From: Flectobacillus longus
GTDB taxonomy: Bacteria > Bacteroidota > Bacteroidia > Cytophagales > Spirosomataceae
Direction: 5' to 3'
Assembly: GCF_030056705.1 (NCBI RefSeq)
Contig: NZ_JASHIC010000021.1
Coordinates: 62,001 to 126,000 of the forward strand
Length of the DNA stretch: 64,000 nt
In this document: positions 18,267 to 26,345 of the stretch, one piece after another
Numbering within the stretch: position 1 is the first letter of the stretch
Layout of the letters: each line of letters opens with the position of its first letter
Position numbers and translations under genes: made by a program
Notes under the pieces: generated by a model
What the model saw: only the letters and a program-made list of their open reading frames with translations
What the model was told of the DNA's origin: nothing
Databases searched by the model: none

Positions 18267-18683
18267 ATGCAAGCATTATATCAGGCATCGGCAACAGCGA
18301 CAGGTGGTCGCAATGGACAAGTAAAATCTTCAGACGGAGTATTGGATTTAGAGGTAAGAATGCCCAAGGAATTAGGAGGAACAGGAGGTGCATTTACCAA
18401 CCCTGAACAACTTTTTGCTGCTGGCTATTCAGCGTGTTTTGATAGCGCTTTGAATCTTGTGATTCGTATGCAAAAAGTAACTACGGGTACAACTTCTGTA
18501 ACAGCAGAGGTTGCTATTGGTAAAAACGATGCAGGAGGTTTTGGACTATCAACAACATTAAAAGTACATATTCCAGGCGTAGAAAAAGAAGTTGCACAAG
18601 CATTGGTTGAAAAAGCTCATGAGGTATGCCCGTATTCAAATGCAACAAGAGGTAACATGCCTGTAACTTTAGAAATTGTGTAA
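18267..18683 (+). CDS. ohr: Ohr, organic hydroperoxide reductase
   Basis: This 138-residue OsmC/Ohr-fold peroxidase has the two redox cysteines C57 (GYSACFDS) and C121 (EVCPYSNATRGN) and the conserved R15 and E48. It reduces organic and lipid hydroperoxides in the cytoplasm using lipoylated proteins. The length is the normal full family length. It is encoded just after ohrR on the same strand, and a terminator follows at 18711. The 93-bp gap contains a TACAATT half-site near 18182 but no clear full operator, so it may depend on the ohrR promoter or on a separate one. Confidence 0.97.
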   Translation: MQALYQASATATGGRNGQVKSSDGVLDLEVRMPKELGGTGGAFTNPEQLFAAGYSACFDSALNLVIRMQKVTTGTTSVTAEVAIGKNDAGGFGLSTTLKVHIPGVEKEVAQALVEKAHEVCPYSNATRGNMPVTLEIV

Positions 18684-18710
18684 AATTTATACTTGTTTAA
18701 ATTTTACTAG

Positions 18711-18747
18711 AAAGTCTGATCAGCACACGAGTTGGTCAGACTTTTTG
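18711..18747 (+). terminator. Terminator after ohr
   Basis: AAAGTCTGA (18711-18719) pairs with TCAGACTTT (18736-18744), followed by further Ts. Confidence 0.8.
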
Positions 18748-18792
18748 TCTTTAAGGGTAGATGTCATTTGGACTTATGTATTTTTCTATTAT

Positions 18793-18830
18793 TTTTACAA
18801 GACAATAACGAGCATTGTAGCCTTGTAAAA
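18793..18830. repeat. Inverted repeat before the serine recombinase: candidate res subsite or operator
   Basis: TTTTACAAG (18793-18801) and CTTGTAAAA (18822-18830) are perfect inverses, with inner ACAAT (18802-18806) and ATTGT (18814-18818) also inverse. It ends 17 bp before the recombinase ATG. Small resolvases usually bind inverted sites just upstream of their own gene. The half-sites do not match the TnpR consensus that I know. Confidence 0.5.
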
Positions 18831-18847
18831 TTTTCTAAACTATTGTC

Positions 18848-19561
18848 ATGAAGAAGTATATTGCCTACCTGAGAGTATCGACTAAAGGACAAGAACGCTC
18901 AGGCTTAGGATTAGAAGCACAGCGAGCTATCATTTATCATTATGCAACCCTTGATAAAATTGAAGTAACGCAAGAGTATATCGAAGCAGAGTCTGGTAAA
19001 GATATAGACAATAGACCGATGCTTCAATCTGCCATTGCTGATTGCTTGAATGACAAAGATGCGTTTTTGATAGTAGCCAAGTTAGATAGACTCAGTCGTG
19101 ATGTGAAAGATACTTTTGATATTTTAGAAAAAGTTCGAGGGAAATTTGTAAGTTGTGACATTCCTACTCAAAACGGGGTTTTGGATACCTTCACGTTAGC
19201 AGTTTTTGCAGGTTTGGCGCAGCGTGAACGTGAACTGATTAGCATCCGAACTAAAGCAGCCTTGCAGGCAAAGAAGAATCGGGGCGTGAAATTAGGTAAA
19301 CCTGAAAATTTTACAAATGAATCAAGAGCCGTGGGAGCCGCATCGACAAAACAAAAAGCCTTAAAAAATTTAAACAATCGCTTGGCTTCGGCCTTAATTG
19401 AAAGATTCGACCGAGGATTGTACACCCTTCAACAAATTGCAGATGAACTAAACTCGAAAGGATTTAGGACCTCGAAGGGAAAAATGTTTCACCCAACTAC
19501 CGTAAAAAGATTAATTGAGCGCCGAAAAGTACCTATTTCAAGCATTTTGAAGGCGTCGTAG
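18848..19561 (+). CDS. Serine site-specific recombinase (resolvase family)
   Basis: This 237-residue protein has an N-terminal resolvase catalytic domain (2-145) with R9 and nucleophile S11 (AYLRVSTKGQ), the LDRLSRD block (79-85) and the AQRERELISIRTKAAL helix (124-139). A C-terminal helix-turn-helix (about 185-228, TLQQIADELNSKGFRTSKGKMFHPTTV) follows. Proteins of this size act as resolvases or invertases. Given the Rep/Par genes 15 kb away, resolving plasmid multimers is a likely job, but a role in a lost transposon is possible. No transposase lies next to it. An inverted repeat precedes it and a terminator follows. Confidence 0.92.
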   Translation: MKKYIAYLRVSTKGQERSGLGLEAQRAIIYHYATLDKIEVTQEYIEAESGKDIDNRPMLQSAIADCLNDKDAFLIVAKLDRLSRDVKDTFDILEKVRGKFVSCDIPTQNGVLDTFTLAVFAGLAQRERELISIRTKAALQAKKNRGVKLGKPENFTNESRAVGAASTKQKALKNLNNRLASALIERFDRGLYTLQQIADELNSKGFRTSKGKMFHPTTVKRLIERRKVPISSILKAS

Positions 19562-19575
19562 GTAGCTTATCGTAA

Positions 19576-19634
19576 GGCGTCGTGGGCTGTTATAGAAAAT
19601 AATCAATTCTCAGCGCCTTCGACGCTTTTATTTT
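19576..19634 (+). terminator. Terminator after the recombinase
   Basis: GCGTCG (19577-19582) pairs with CGACGC (19620-19625), with inner GCTG/CAGC, followed by TTTTATTTT. The decamer AAGGCGTCGT occurs both at the end of the recombinase gene and again here. Confidence 0.55.
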
Positions 19635-19647
19635 ATGAGTAAACTTC

Positions 19648-19977
19648 CTAAAATAGAGAGAGTTGAGTGCCTATCAGATGCTCTATTTGTACCCGTTTAT
19701 TTCTCTCAAAATACTCAAGTGCACGAGTCAATTCTTTTCTATTTCGACATATCAAATAGGGCTTTTTATTATGGGGTCGTACCAGTCGAACATCCAATTT
19801 AAAAACCGTACCCACTCCATATTTTTGGCGAAGTTTTCGACTGCACTCAATACGAAGTGTACTATCAGCTCTTTGTCCATCTAGAGGACGTAATCTCACA
19901 CGACCTCGTTCTACGATAGATTCAGCAAAAACATCTAAATACCAAATAGGTTGTTCGTTAAAAAGTGAATATCTCAT
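19648..19977 (-). CDS. Conserved-looking small basic protein, function unknown
   Basis: I do not recognise this 109-residue protein. It is rich in Arg and Lys, has no signal peptide or membrane segment, and has a regular alternating pattern (GRVRLRPLDGQ, LRIECSRKLRQKYGVGTVFKLDVRLV) that suggests a small beta-barrel, perhaps nucleic-acid-binding. The frame uses normal codons and starts with ATG at 19977. It is convergent with the recombinase and ends 14 bp beyond that gene's terminator. The overlapping frames on the other strand are less plausible. It may be a plasmid accessory protein. Confidence 0.6.
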   Translation of the reverse strand: MRYSLFNEQPIWYLDVFAESIVERGRVRLRPLDGQRADSTLRIECSRKLRQKYGVGTVFKLDVRLVRPHNKKPYLICRNRKELTRALEYFERNKRVQIEHLIGTQLSLF

Positions 19978-20255
19978 TGGATTTAATCAAAATTACTAAG
20001 TTGGCAAACTCAAACCAAACTGTTAGTAAGATACTAATTATTTCAATACCTTGTATAAATCAGGAAGTTAAGAAGAGTCAAATTATTTTCGTTTAATAAA
20101 AGTATATTCAAAAATAATTTTGCATGAAGACCTATCCGATTAATAAGTTTAGCTAAAGATTTGAGGATATTTTATAGTAAATAATACTTAAACAACGCTT
20201 TTAAGATTATAACTTTTAAAAAATCATTCAAATAATTACTTTCATAATCCAAATG

Positions 20256-20276
20256 GAAACGTTACCGATAACGATT
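20256..20276. promoter_or_regulatory. Possible LacI-family operator
   Basis: AACGTTACCGATAACG (20258-20273) is a near-palindrome around a central CpG of the type bound by LacI/GntR-like repressors. It lies in a 617-bp gap, 320 bp before the acyl-CoA dehydrogenase. No lacI gene is in the window. Confidence 0.3.
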
Positions 20277-20309
20277 GCATAAAAAAATCATGAATCCTCG
20301 TTGGAATAA

Positions 20310-20343
20310 TTTGAATACTATCCTAATTTAGTTGTCAAATTTG
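20310..20343 (+). promoter_or_regulatory. Probable promoter, plus strand
   Basis: TTTG (20310-20313), 22 bp, CAAATTTG (20336-20343): one mismatch to TAnnTTTG. It precedes the small structured transcript that ends at 20502. Confidence 0.35.
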
Positions 20344-20349
20344 CGGTAA

Positions 20350-20502
20350 TATATTACTTTTACATAAAATTCATATTTTCCTGTATCACAGGTAATTCTC
20401 ATGATTTCGGAAGCTCAGTGAGCTAAAACATATTATCATAGTTTTTATAGAAAATTGGGTGTAGTTACTGGCACTATAATATTTATGGTGTCAGTTTTTT
20501 TT
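20350..20502 (+). ncRNA. Candidate small RNA or transcription-attenuating leader
   Basis: Three hairpins follow one another: CCTGT/ACAGG (20380-20392), AGCTCA/TGAGCT (20412-20424), and a terminator stem ACTGGCAC (20467-20474) with GTGTCAGT (20488-20495) followed by eight Ts. No open frame is present. The transcript would end 92 bp before the acyl-CoA dehydrogenase. It could be an independent sRNA or an attenuator/riboswitch for the downstream pair. It does not match a riboswitch class that I know. Confidence 0.4.
20467..20502 (+). terminator. Terminator upstream of the acyl-CoA dehydrogenase gene
   Basis: An eight-base-pair stem with one G-T pair is followed by a run of eight Ts (see the ncRNA candidate). 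It lies upstream of, and in the same direction as, the gene at 20595. Confidence 0.6.
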
Positions 20503-20594
20503 GTGCCTACCCTAAAGTGATTATTCTCATTTCAAGAAAATTTTAAACTTTTCTTTGTAAATTCCTACCATAATTCACTTTGAAATAACAATAT

Positions 20595-21806
20595 ATGAAC
20601 TTCTCACATTCTCCCAAGACTCTTGACTTAATCCAAAAAGTTGAGTACTTCGTTCATAAACACATTTTACCCATTGAAGAAAAATTTCGTGCAGAACCTC
20701 TTATTTCGAATCCTAACTTTCAAGAATGGTCTCTCGATGAAGAGATAGAATCTTTAAAGAAATTAGCAAAATCTCAAGGATTGTGGAACCTATTCCTTCC
20801 AGAAATTAGTGGTTTGAGCAACGTTGAATACGCACCCCTCGCCGAAGCGATGGGATATTCGTTATTGGCTCCAGAAGTTTTTAATTGCAATGCTCCCGAT
20901 ACAGGCAATATGGAAGTCCTCTGGAAATATGGGACTACAGAACAAAAAGAAAAATGGCTTACTCCTCTCTTGGAAGGCTCAATTCGTTCTGTTTTTTGTA
21001 TGACCGAACCAGCAGTTGCCTCAAGTGATGCAACCAATATGAAGGCTACGATTGAAGGTAAAGGCGATTATTTACTGATCAATGGAACCAAATGGTGGAG
21101 TACTGGCATAGGGCATCCTAATTGTAAAATTGCAATTTTCATGGGTTTATCAAATCCTGAAGAAGCCAAACATGCACAGCACTCAATGGTATTCATTCCA
21201 CTAGATACCGAGGGTGTAAGCATCAAACGAATGTTGCCTGTATTTGGCACTTATGACCCACCGTACGGTCATGGTGAAGTCAGTTTCGAAAATGTTAAAG
21301 TACCAAAATCAAATCTTATTGGCGGACTAGGAAAAGGGTTTGAAATAGCACAGGGGCGCTTAGGTCCTGGTCGAATCCATCATTGTATGCGAGTGCTTGG
21401 AGCAAGTGAGCGGGCATTACGTCTGATGATAGAGAGGGGAAAATCAAGAACAGCTTTTGGGAAGTCGCTTATTGAACTTGGAGGAAATACAGATATTATA
21501 GCCAATGCTCGTATGGAAATCGATATGGCAAGGTTACTCGTTATGAAAACTGCCTTTTTGTTAGATACTTATGGTATCAAAGGTGCCTTGAGTGAGGTAT
21601 CACAAATTAAAGTAGTTGCACCGACGGTTGCCTGTAAAATTATAGATCAAGCAATGCAACTATTTGGAGGAAAAGGCCTTAGCAATGATACTCCACTCGC
21701 TGGACTATATGCATACGCACGAACTTTAAGACTAGCTGATGGCCCAGATGAAGTTCATAGAAATGTGGTGGCAAAACTAGAACTAAAAAAATACCGAGAA
21801 TCATAA
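20595..21806 (+). CDS. Acyl-CoA dehydrogenase family protein (ACAD10/11-like)
   Basis: This is a 403-residue flavoprotein of the acyl-CoA dehydrogenase family. Visible are the FAD/substrate loop CMTEPAVASSDATNM (about 136-150), WWSTGIGHPNCKIAIFMG, the GPGRIHHCMR helix and the C-terminal LADGPDEVHRNVVAK motif. It oxidises an acyl-CoA with FAD and would pass electrons to ETF. The sequence type, and an APH-like kinase gene 11 bp downstream, match the two halves of ACAD10/ACAD11, which handle 4-hydroxyacyl-CoAs after phosphorylation. The substrate is inferred from that pairing only. Confidence 0.88.
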   Translation: MNFSHSPKTLDLIQKVEYFVHKHILPIEEKFRAEPLISNPNFQEWSLDEEIESLKKLAKSQGLWNLFLPEISGLSNVEYAPLAEAMGYSLLAPEVFNCNAPDTGNMEVLWKYGTTEQKEKWLTPLLEGSIRSVFCMTEPAVASSDATNMKATIEGKGDYLLINGTKWWSTGIGHPNCKIAIFMGLSNPEEAKHAQHSMVFIPLDTEGVSIKRMLPVFGTYDPPYGHGEVSFENVKVPKSNLIGGLGKGFEIAQGRLGPGRIHHCMRVLGASERALRLMIERGKSRTAFGKSLIELGGNTDIIANARMEIDMARLLVMKTAFLLDTYGIKGALSEVSQIKVVAPTVACKIIDQAMQLFGGKGLSNDTPLAGLYAYARTLRLADGPDEVHRNVVAKLELKKYRES

Positions 21807-21817
21807 AAGGGCTGGAA

Positions 21818-22885
21818 ATGGAAAACTTATTAATTGATAAACCCAAAGATGTTCGTACTGAAGACCAGCTAGATTTGGATACATTGAAAAACTATTTAGC
21901 AAAAGAGTTCTCTATTACTATTGACTCCATTACCTTGAAGCAGTTTAGTGGTGGAGCCTCAAATTTAACGTATCAAATTACAATAAATGATAAGACATAC
22001 ATTCTGAGGTGTACGCCTAAAGGTACTAAAGCCAAAGGGGCTCATGATATGGCAAGAGAATCTAAGATAATGTCAATACTTGCCCCTTATTATCCCTTCG
22101 TACCAAACATAGAGTTATACTGTAGTGATACTACAGTAATTGGTCGAGAGTTTTATATAATGGAAAAAATCTCAGGAATTATTCCTAGAGCAAATCTTCC
22201 AAAAGGCTTAGAACTAAGTTCTGAAAAGGTACGAAATCTATGTATTAGAGTAATAGACAAATTAGTTGATTTGCATAAAATCAACTTAGAAAATACTGAT
22301 TTACAACAATTTGGAAAAGGGAAAGGCTATGCGAATAGGCAAATCACAGGTTGGGTAGAACGGTACCGAAAAGCCAAAACATGGAATGTGCCTTCTTGCG
22401 AATATGTGATTCATTGGCTACAAAACAACATTCCGTCTGAAGAATATACCTGCTTTATTCACAATGATTATCGTTTTGATAATATCGTTCTTTCAGCTGA
22501 TGAGCATTTAGAAGTAATCGGTATTCTGGATTGGGAAATGGCAACGGTGGGCGATGGACTGATGGATTTGGGCAATAGTCTAGCTTATTGGATTCAGGCA
22601 GATGATGATTTTGTATTCAAGATGTTCAGAAGACAACCCACACATCTAAGAGGAATGCTAACTCGTAAGGAAGTCATTAGCTACTATTGTGAACGAATGA
22701 GCCTAAAAAATGTAGATTTTACCTTCTATGAGGTATATGGGCTGTTTAGATTATTGGTGATAATTCAGCAAATTTATTTTCGGTATCATCATAAACAGAC
22801 TAGTAATCCTGCATTCAAAAACTTTTGGTTTATGGTCAATTATCTCAACTGGCGTTGCAAACGAATAATTAAGAAAAATAATTAA
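21818..22885 (+). CDS. Phosphotransferase of the aminoglycoside-kinase fold, ACAD10/11 kinase-like
   Basis: This 355-residue APH/choline-kinase-fold protein has the catalytic loop IHNDYRFDN (H215, D217, N222) and the metal motif DWE (D238). ATP-site R64 stands in LRCTPKG where many kinases have lysine; an arginine here is common in the ACAD10/11 group. It begins 11 bp after the acyl-CoA dehydrogenase, so they are one operon. In ACAD10/11, kinase and dehydrogenase are fused and process 4-hydroxyacyl-CoA through a phosphorylated intermediate. The same chemistry by separate proteins is a good inference. Antibiotic resistance is unlikely. The stop codon lies within the terminator stem. Confidence 0.88.
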   Translation: MENLLIDKPKDVRTEDQLDLDTLKNYLAKEFSITIDSITLKQFSGGASNLTYQITINDKTYILRCTPKGTKAKGAHDMARESKIMSILAPYYPFVPNIELYCSDTTVIGREFYIMEKISGIIPRANLPKGLELSSEKVRNLCIRVIDKLVDLHKINLENTDLQQFGKGKGYANRQITGWVERYRKAKTWNVPSCEYVIHWLQNNIPSEEYTCFIHNDYRFDNIVLSADEHLEVIGILDWEMATVGDGLMDLGNSLAYWIQADDDFVFKMFRRQPTHLRGMLTRKEVISYYCERMSLKNVDFTFYEVYGLFRLLVIIQQIYFRYHHKQTSNPAFKNFWFMVNYLNWRCKRIIKKNN

Positions 22886-22926
22886 AAAGACAGGCGAGAA
22901 GGAACTCTTTTCGCCTGTCTTTTTAA
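22882..22926. terminator. Bidirectional terminator between the kinase and GH3 genes
   Basis: A perfect 16-bp stem (22882-22897 with 22911-22926, core AAGACAGGCGA) has A-runs and T-runs on its two sides, serving the convergent genes on both strands. Confidence 0.9.
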
Positions 22927-22950
22927 TTACAAATAATGGATCATGTTATA

Positions 22951-25272
22951 TTATTTTTTATACAACTTAACACGACCGTCTTTGATAACACCCCTCCAAT
23001 TTAAGCCAAAGCCAAAATCGTAGACATTACCTTCTGAGTCCTTGTGACATTCCATATCATGTGGCACATCTTCTGCTTGTTTTTCAACAGTACTCATATT
23101 AGCAGGCATTTGAATTGGCAACAGAGCTGAAGGTTCTTTTTTTCCAGAAATAATATCAAAAATAGCTTGATCCTGTACTTTAAAGTTTACCAAAATACCC
23201 TCTACCTCCTTCTCAAATTCATTGAATACCATCGGATTCTCCATCGATACTGAAACGATAACAGGTTTTCCTTTCATCTTAGCTTTTGTCTCTAAAATCA
23301 TATCCAAATCAGTCGAATTTGAAGCCTTTATGGTTTTACCCTTATAAGAGCGGTTCGTTGAAGCCTCCAATGGATCTCCACCAGCAATACTCGTTTCACG
23401 AGCCTCAGTAGCAGTATATTCTTTATACTGTAGACTTATTGGCAAATAACCATTACCACCTTTTTCCAAATCTGCTTTATCATAGCCAATGCCAGAAGCA
23501 GGGTTATTCACAAATACGATGGCACAATCAGCCTCATTTGGATTATCAGTAACTGTAAAGTACTTCTTAACAATATTTAAGTTGACAGGATACTCCAACG
23601 ATTCAGGAGTTTCCATGCCTAGGAAATTACGAGATTTGGGAACAAAACGTTTAGGAATATAGACAGTCTTACCTAAGCGAAGCGGTAGAATATTTCCTTT
23701 GTTTTTGAGCATTACAATTGAGCTAGTCTGCGCTTCAAAACCCTCACGCATAAATGTAGGATTACCCACTACTTTCACTGTTTCTTGAACATCCAAATAG
23801 GGGTTTTCAAACAAACCAACACGGAAAATATTACGTAACAAACGAACCGCTGATTTTTCCATGCGAGCACGCATCCATGTTTCTCCTCGCTCTTTTACTC
23901 CCATTGCATAAGCATCGATAATAGGTTTAGAATCATTGTTACCTCCAAATTGATCCACACCAGCTATCAAAGCTTTGTAATGTAACTCCGCTTCAGTAAG
24001 TTTTTCTAAGCCCCATGGCTTGCCATCTACAAAGTTATCCATCACCGTGTGAGCATGAGTTATACCCCAGTCGGTACACACAACACCATCATAGTGATAT
24101 TTATCTCTGAGCAAATCTGTGATGATATATTTATTGTAACTATTACCTACGTTTTCGTTATTTTTTGTATCAAAGCCCCACGAAATTGTATAGTATGGCA
24201 TCACAGCAGAAGCCATCTTAGTTTTACCTTTTAGTTTAAAAGCACCTTCAGTAAAAGGTATAAAATGTTGTGCATAGTTTTTGCCAGGGTAAACCGCATA
24301 TTTCCCAATAGCATAATGAGCGTCACGACCAGCTTCGCCAGAACCACCACCAGGCCAGTGTTTCACCATCGCATTCACACTTCCAAAACCCCAACCATCC
24401 TTAATTTCTCTATCACCGTAAGAAGTTTGAAAGCCATCAGAATATGCTTGCGCCATCGCTGCACTCAAATAAGGGTTTTCTCCAAAAGTTCCACTCACAC
24501 GACTCCAACGAGGTTCGGTAGCAATATCTACTTGCGGAGATAATGCCGTAGCAATACCCAAAGCACGGTATTCGGCAGAAGCAACTTCTCCAAAACGATG
24601 CATAATAGTCGGATTAAAGGTGGCTGCTAAGCCTAATGAACTTGGCCACATCGAAATGGTCCCACCAGCCGCAGCATTGTATTCGGCACTTGCCAAAGTT
24701 CCATGACGAGGGTCAGAACTATTATTGGCAGGTACACCCAACGCAGTACTTTCGACAAATGCTTGCATTTTATTATTCCATTTGGCAGCTACCTCAGGAC
24801 TTTTTACTGTAGTCAACAAAACATGTCGTAAGTTATCTTTATCCAAAAATGTTCTCTGCTGGTCGGTCATGTCAGAAGGATCTGTTTCTCCTTCCTTGTA
24901 AGGCTTACCATTATAAGTTCCAGAAAAATATCCCATTGGTCGTGCAGGCAACGACTGATGACCAGAATATAACATCAAGCCAGCAATTTGTTCGACCGAC
25001 ATTTTAGACGCCAAATCTTTAGCTCGAACATCAGTTGGCAGGCGCCAATCTTCGTATTTATCGAGCTTTCCGTTTTTGTTCAAATCTTTAAAGGCCCAAC
25101 CATCTACTGTCAAAATTTTCACACCTGAACTCGGAGCATAGCCTAATTTAACACCACCTTTGTTTTGAACAATGGTAAAATCACCTTTCGATTGTGAGGT
25201 ATATTTCTGAGCTTGAACGCTCAGAGATAGCGATAAAGTAGCAGCAAATAATGGTATATATTTATATTTCAT
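22951..25272 (-). CDS. GH3 beta-glucosidase/beta-xylosidase
   Basis: This 773-residue secreted enzyme has a signal peptide (1-22, SVQAQ), an EF-hand-like DLNKNGKLDKYEDWR (63-77) seen in many Bacteroidetes GH3 proteins, the GH3 barrel with KHWPGGGSGEAGRDAH (304-319) and nucleophile D401 in VVCTDWG, and a C-terminal alpha/beta sandwich domain. The family removes beta-linked glucose or xylose from oligosaccharide ends in the periplasm; the exact sugar cannot be read. It stands alone, convergent with the kinase gene and 206 bp from the transglutaminase gene, and is not part of the arabinan operon. Confidence 0.92.
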   Translation of the reverse strand: MKYKYIPLFAATLSLSLSVQAQKYTSQSKGDFTIVQNKGGVKLGYAPSSGVKILTVDGWAFKDLNKNGKLDKYEDWRLPTDVRAKDLASKMSVEQIAGLMLYSGHQSLPARPMGYFSGTYNGKPYKEGETDPSDMTDQQRTFLDKDNLRHVLLTTVKSPEVAAKWNNKMQAFVESTALGVPANNSSDPRHGTLASAEYNAAAGGTISMWPSSLGLAATFNPTIMHRFGEVASAEYRALGIATALSPQVDIATEPRWSRVSGTFGENPYLSAAMAQAYSDGFQTSYGDREIKDGWGFGSVNAMVKHWPGGGSGEAGRDAHYAIGKYAVYPGKNYAQHFIPFTEGAFKLKGKTKMASAVMPYYTISWGFDTKNNENVGNSYNKYIITDLLRDKYHYDGVVCTDWGITHAHTVMDNFVDGKPWGLEKLTEAELHYKALIAGVDQFGGNNDSKPIIDAYAMGVKERGETWMRARMEKSAVRLLRNIFRVGLFENPYLDVQETVKVVGNPTFMREGFEAQTSSIVMLKNKGNILPLRLGKTVYIPKRFVPKSRNFLGMETPESLEYPVNLNIVKKYFTVTDNPNEADCAIVFVNNPASGIGYDKADLEKGGNGYLPISLQYKEYTATEARETSIAGGDPLEASTNRSYKGKTIKASNSTDLDMILETKAKMKGKPVIVSVSMENPMVFNEFEKEVEGILVNFKVQDQAIFDIISGKKEPSALLPIQMPANMSTVEKQAEDVPHDMECHKDSEGNVYDFGFGLNWRGVIKDGRVKLYKK

Positions 25273-25402
25273 ATCGTAAAAATTAATAAGGTTATTATTG
25301 AATTAATATGATACAAAGAAATGAATTATTACCATTATTTGATTAAATTTTTATATAATTCATGCTATTTTTTAGTCAGATAAGGAAAAAAAATCGATAG
25401 AT

Positions 25403-25435
25403 ACAAAAAAAGGACAACTCAACTAGTTATCCTTT
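25403..25435 (-). terminator. Terminator after the transglutaminase / ATP-grasp genes
   Basis: AAAGGACAACT (25409-25419) pairs with AGTTATCCTTT (25425-25435) except one position. A T-run follows on the minus strand. Confidence 0.65.
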
Positions 25436-25478
25436 CTATCACTACTTTACTTGAATTATTATCTTTTTTTTCTCATTA

Positions 25479-26345
25479 CTAGACAGGGATTACATCCACC
25501 GAAACCGACAATTGATGCCCTCCTGAGCTAAATATTACACCTTTCAATGGAGCCACATCGCTATAATCACGACCATACGCAGTAATGATATGACGCTCTT
25601 GAGGAATCATATCATTGGTTGGGTCAAACTCACACCAGCCCATCTCAGGGATATACACCGAAATCCAAGCGTGAGAAGCATCCGAGCCTTGTAATTTTTG
25701 TTGTCCAATTGGCGGAAGAGTCTCTATATATCCACTAACATAACGTGCAGCCAGCCCCAAGCTCCGCAAGCAAGCAATTGCCAAATGTGAAAAATCTTGA
25801 CAAACACCCCTTCGTTCTTTTAACACCGTTTTGATGGGAGTATAAATAGAAGTAGCATTTGAAACAAACTTAAACTCTTTGAAAATTTTATGACATAACC
25901 GCATAACTCCTTCATAAAGTACAATATTACCTTGCAAGCAACTAAGCGCAAACTCTTGTATTTCAGCGTCCCAGTTAATGAAAGGACTTTGTAGCATATA
26001 TTGTAAAAGTTCAACTTTTAGCTCACTGTTATTCCAGAGTATATTTTTACAATCTTGAACTGATACAGTAGATATATTCTTTTGAATTTTGGGTAAACTC
26101 TGAACTTTACTAACAGCCTGAACGATTAATTCTTGGTGAGGAACATGGATTGAAAAATAGTGGACTGTATTCCCAAAATAATCTTTTCTTTCAATAATTT
26201 CATTGGGAGATGGTGTTATTGTTAATTTAAAACTATCACAAATTTGTCCTTCCAAATCTTTAGGCTTCAAACACACTAAACTATGATAATTATTAACTGT
26301 TTCGTGATATTTATATGAAGTTTTATGAATTAAGTTATATTTCAT
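25479..26345 (-). CDS. Transglutaminase-like cysteine peptidase/transferase
   Basis: This 288-residue cytoplasmic protein has the bacterial transglutaminase N-terminal beta-domain (1-80) and a transglutaminase core with a full triad: C182 (RGVCQDFSH), H225 (ASHAWISV) and D241 (FDPTND). Its start overlaps the end of the ATP-grasp/alpha-E gene by 11 bp, so the two are translationally linked. With the DUF2126 protein upstream it belongs to the transglutaminase / alpha-E / ATP-grasp neighbourhood that was predicted to make or cut amide-linked peptides. Whether it hydrolyses or transfers is unknown. Confidence 0.9.
   Translation of the reverse strand: MKYNLIHKTSYKYHETVNNYHSLVCLKPKDLEGQICDSFKLTITPSPNEIIERKDYFGNTVHYFSIHVPHQELIVQAVSKVQSLPKIQKNISTVSVQDCKNILWNNSELKVELLQYMLQSPFINWDAEIQEFALSCLQGNIVLYEGVMRLCHKIFKEFKFVSNATSIYTPIKTVLKERRGVCQDFSHLAIACLRSLGLAARYVSGYIETLPPIGQQKLQGSDASHAWISVYIPEMGWCEFDPTNDMIPQERHIITAYGRDYSDVAPLKGVIFSSGGHQLSVSVDVIPV

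Noticed and set aside
19663-19884. Plus-strand frame opposite the 109-residue protein
   Set aside because: The minus-strand frame has a more protein-like composition and does not overlap the recombinase terminator; the plus frame looks like its shadow.
21818-22885. Aminoglycoside resistance gene
   Set aside because: The APH fold is coupled to an acyl-CoA dehydrogenase and fits the ACAD10/11 kinase group, not drug-modifying enzymes.
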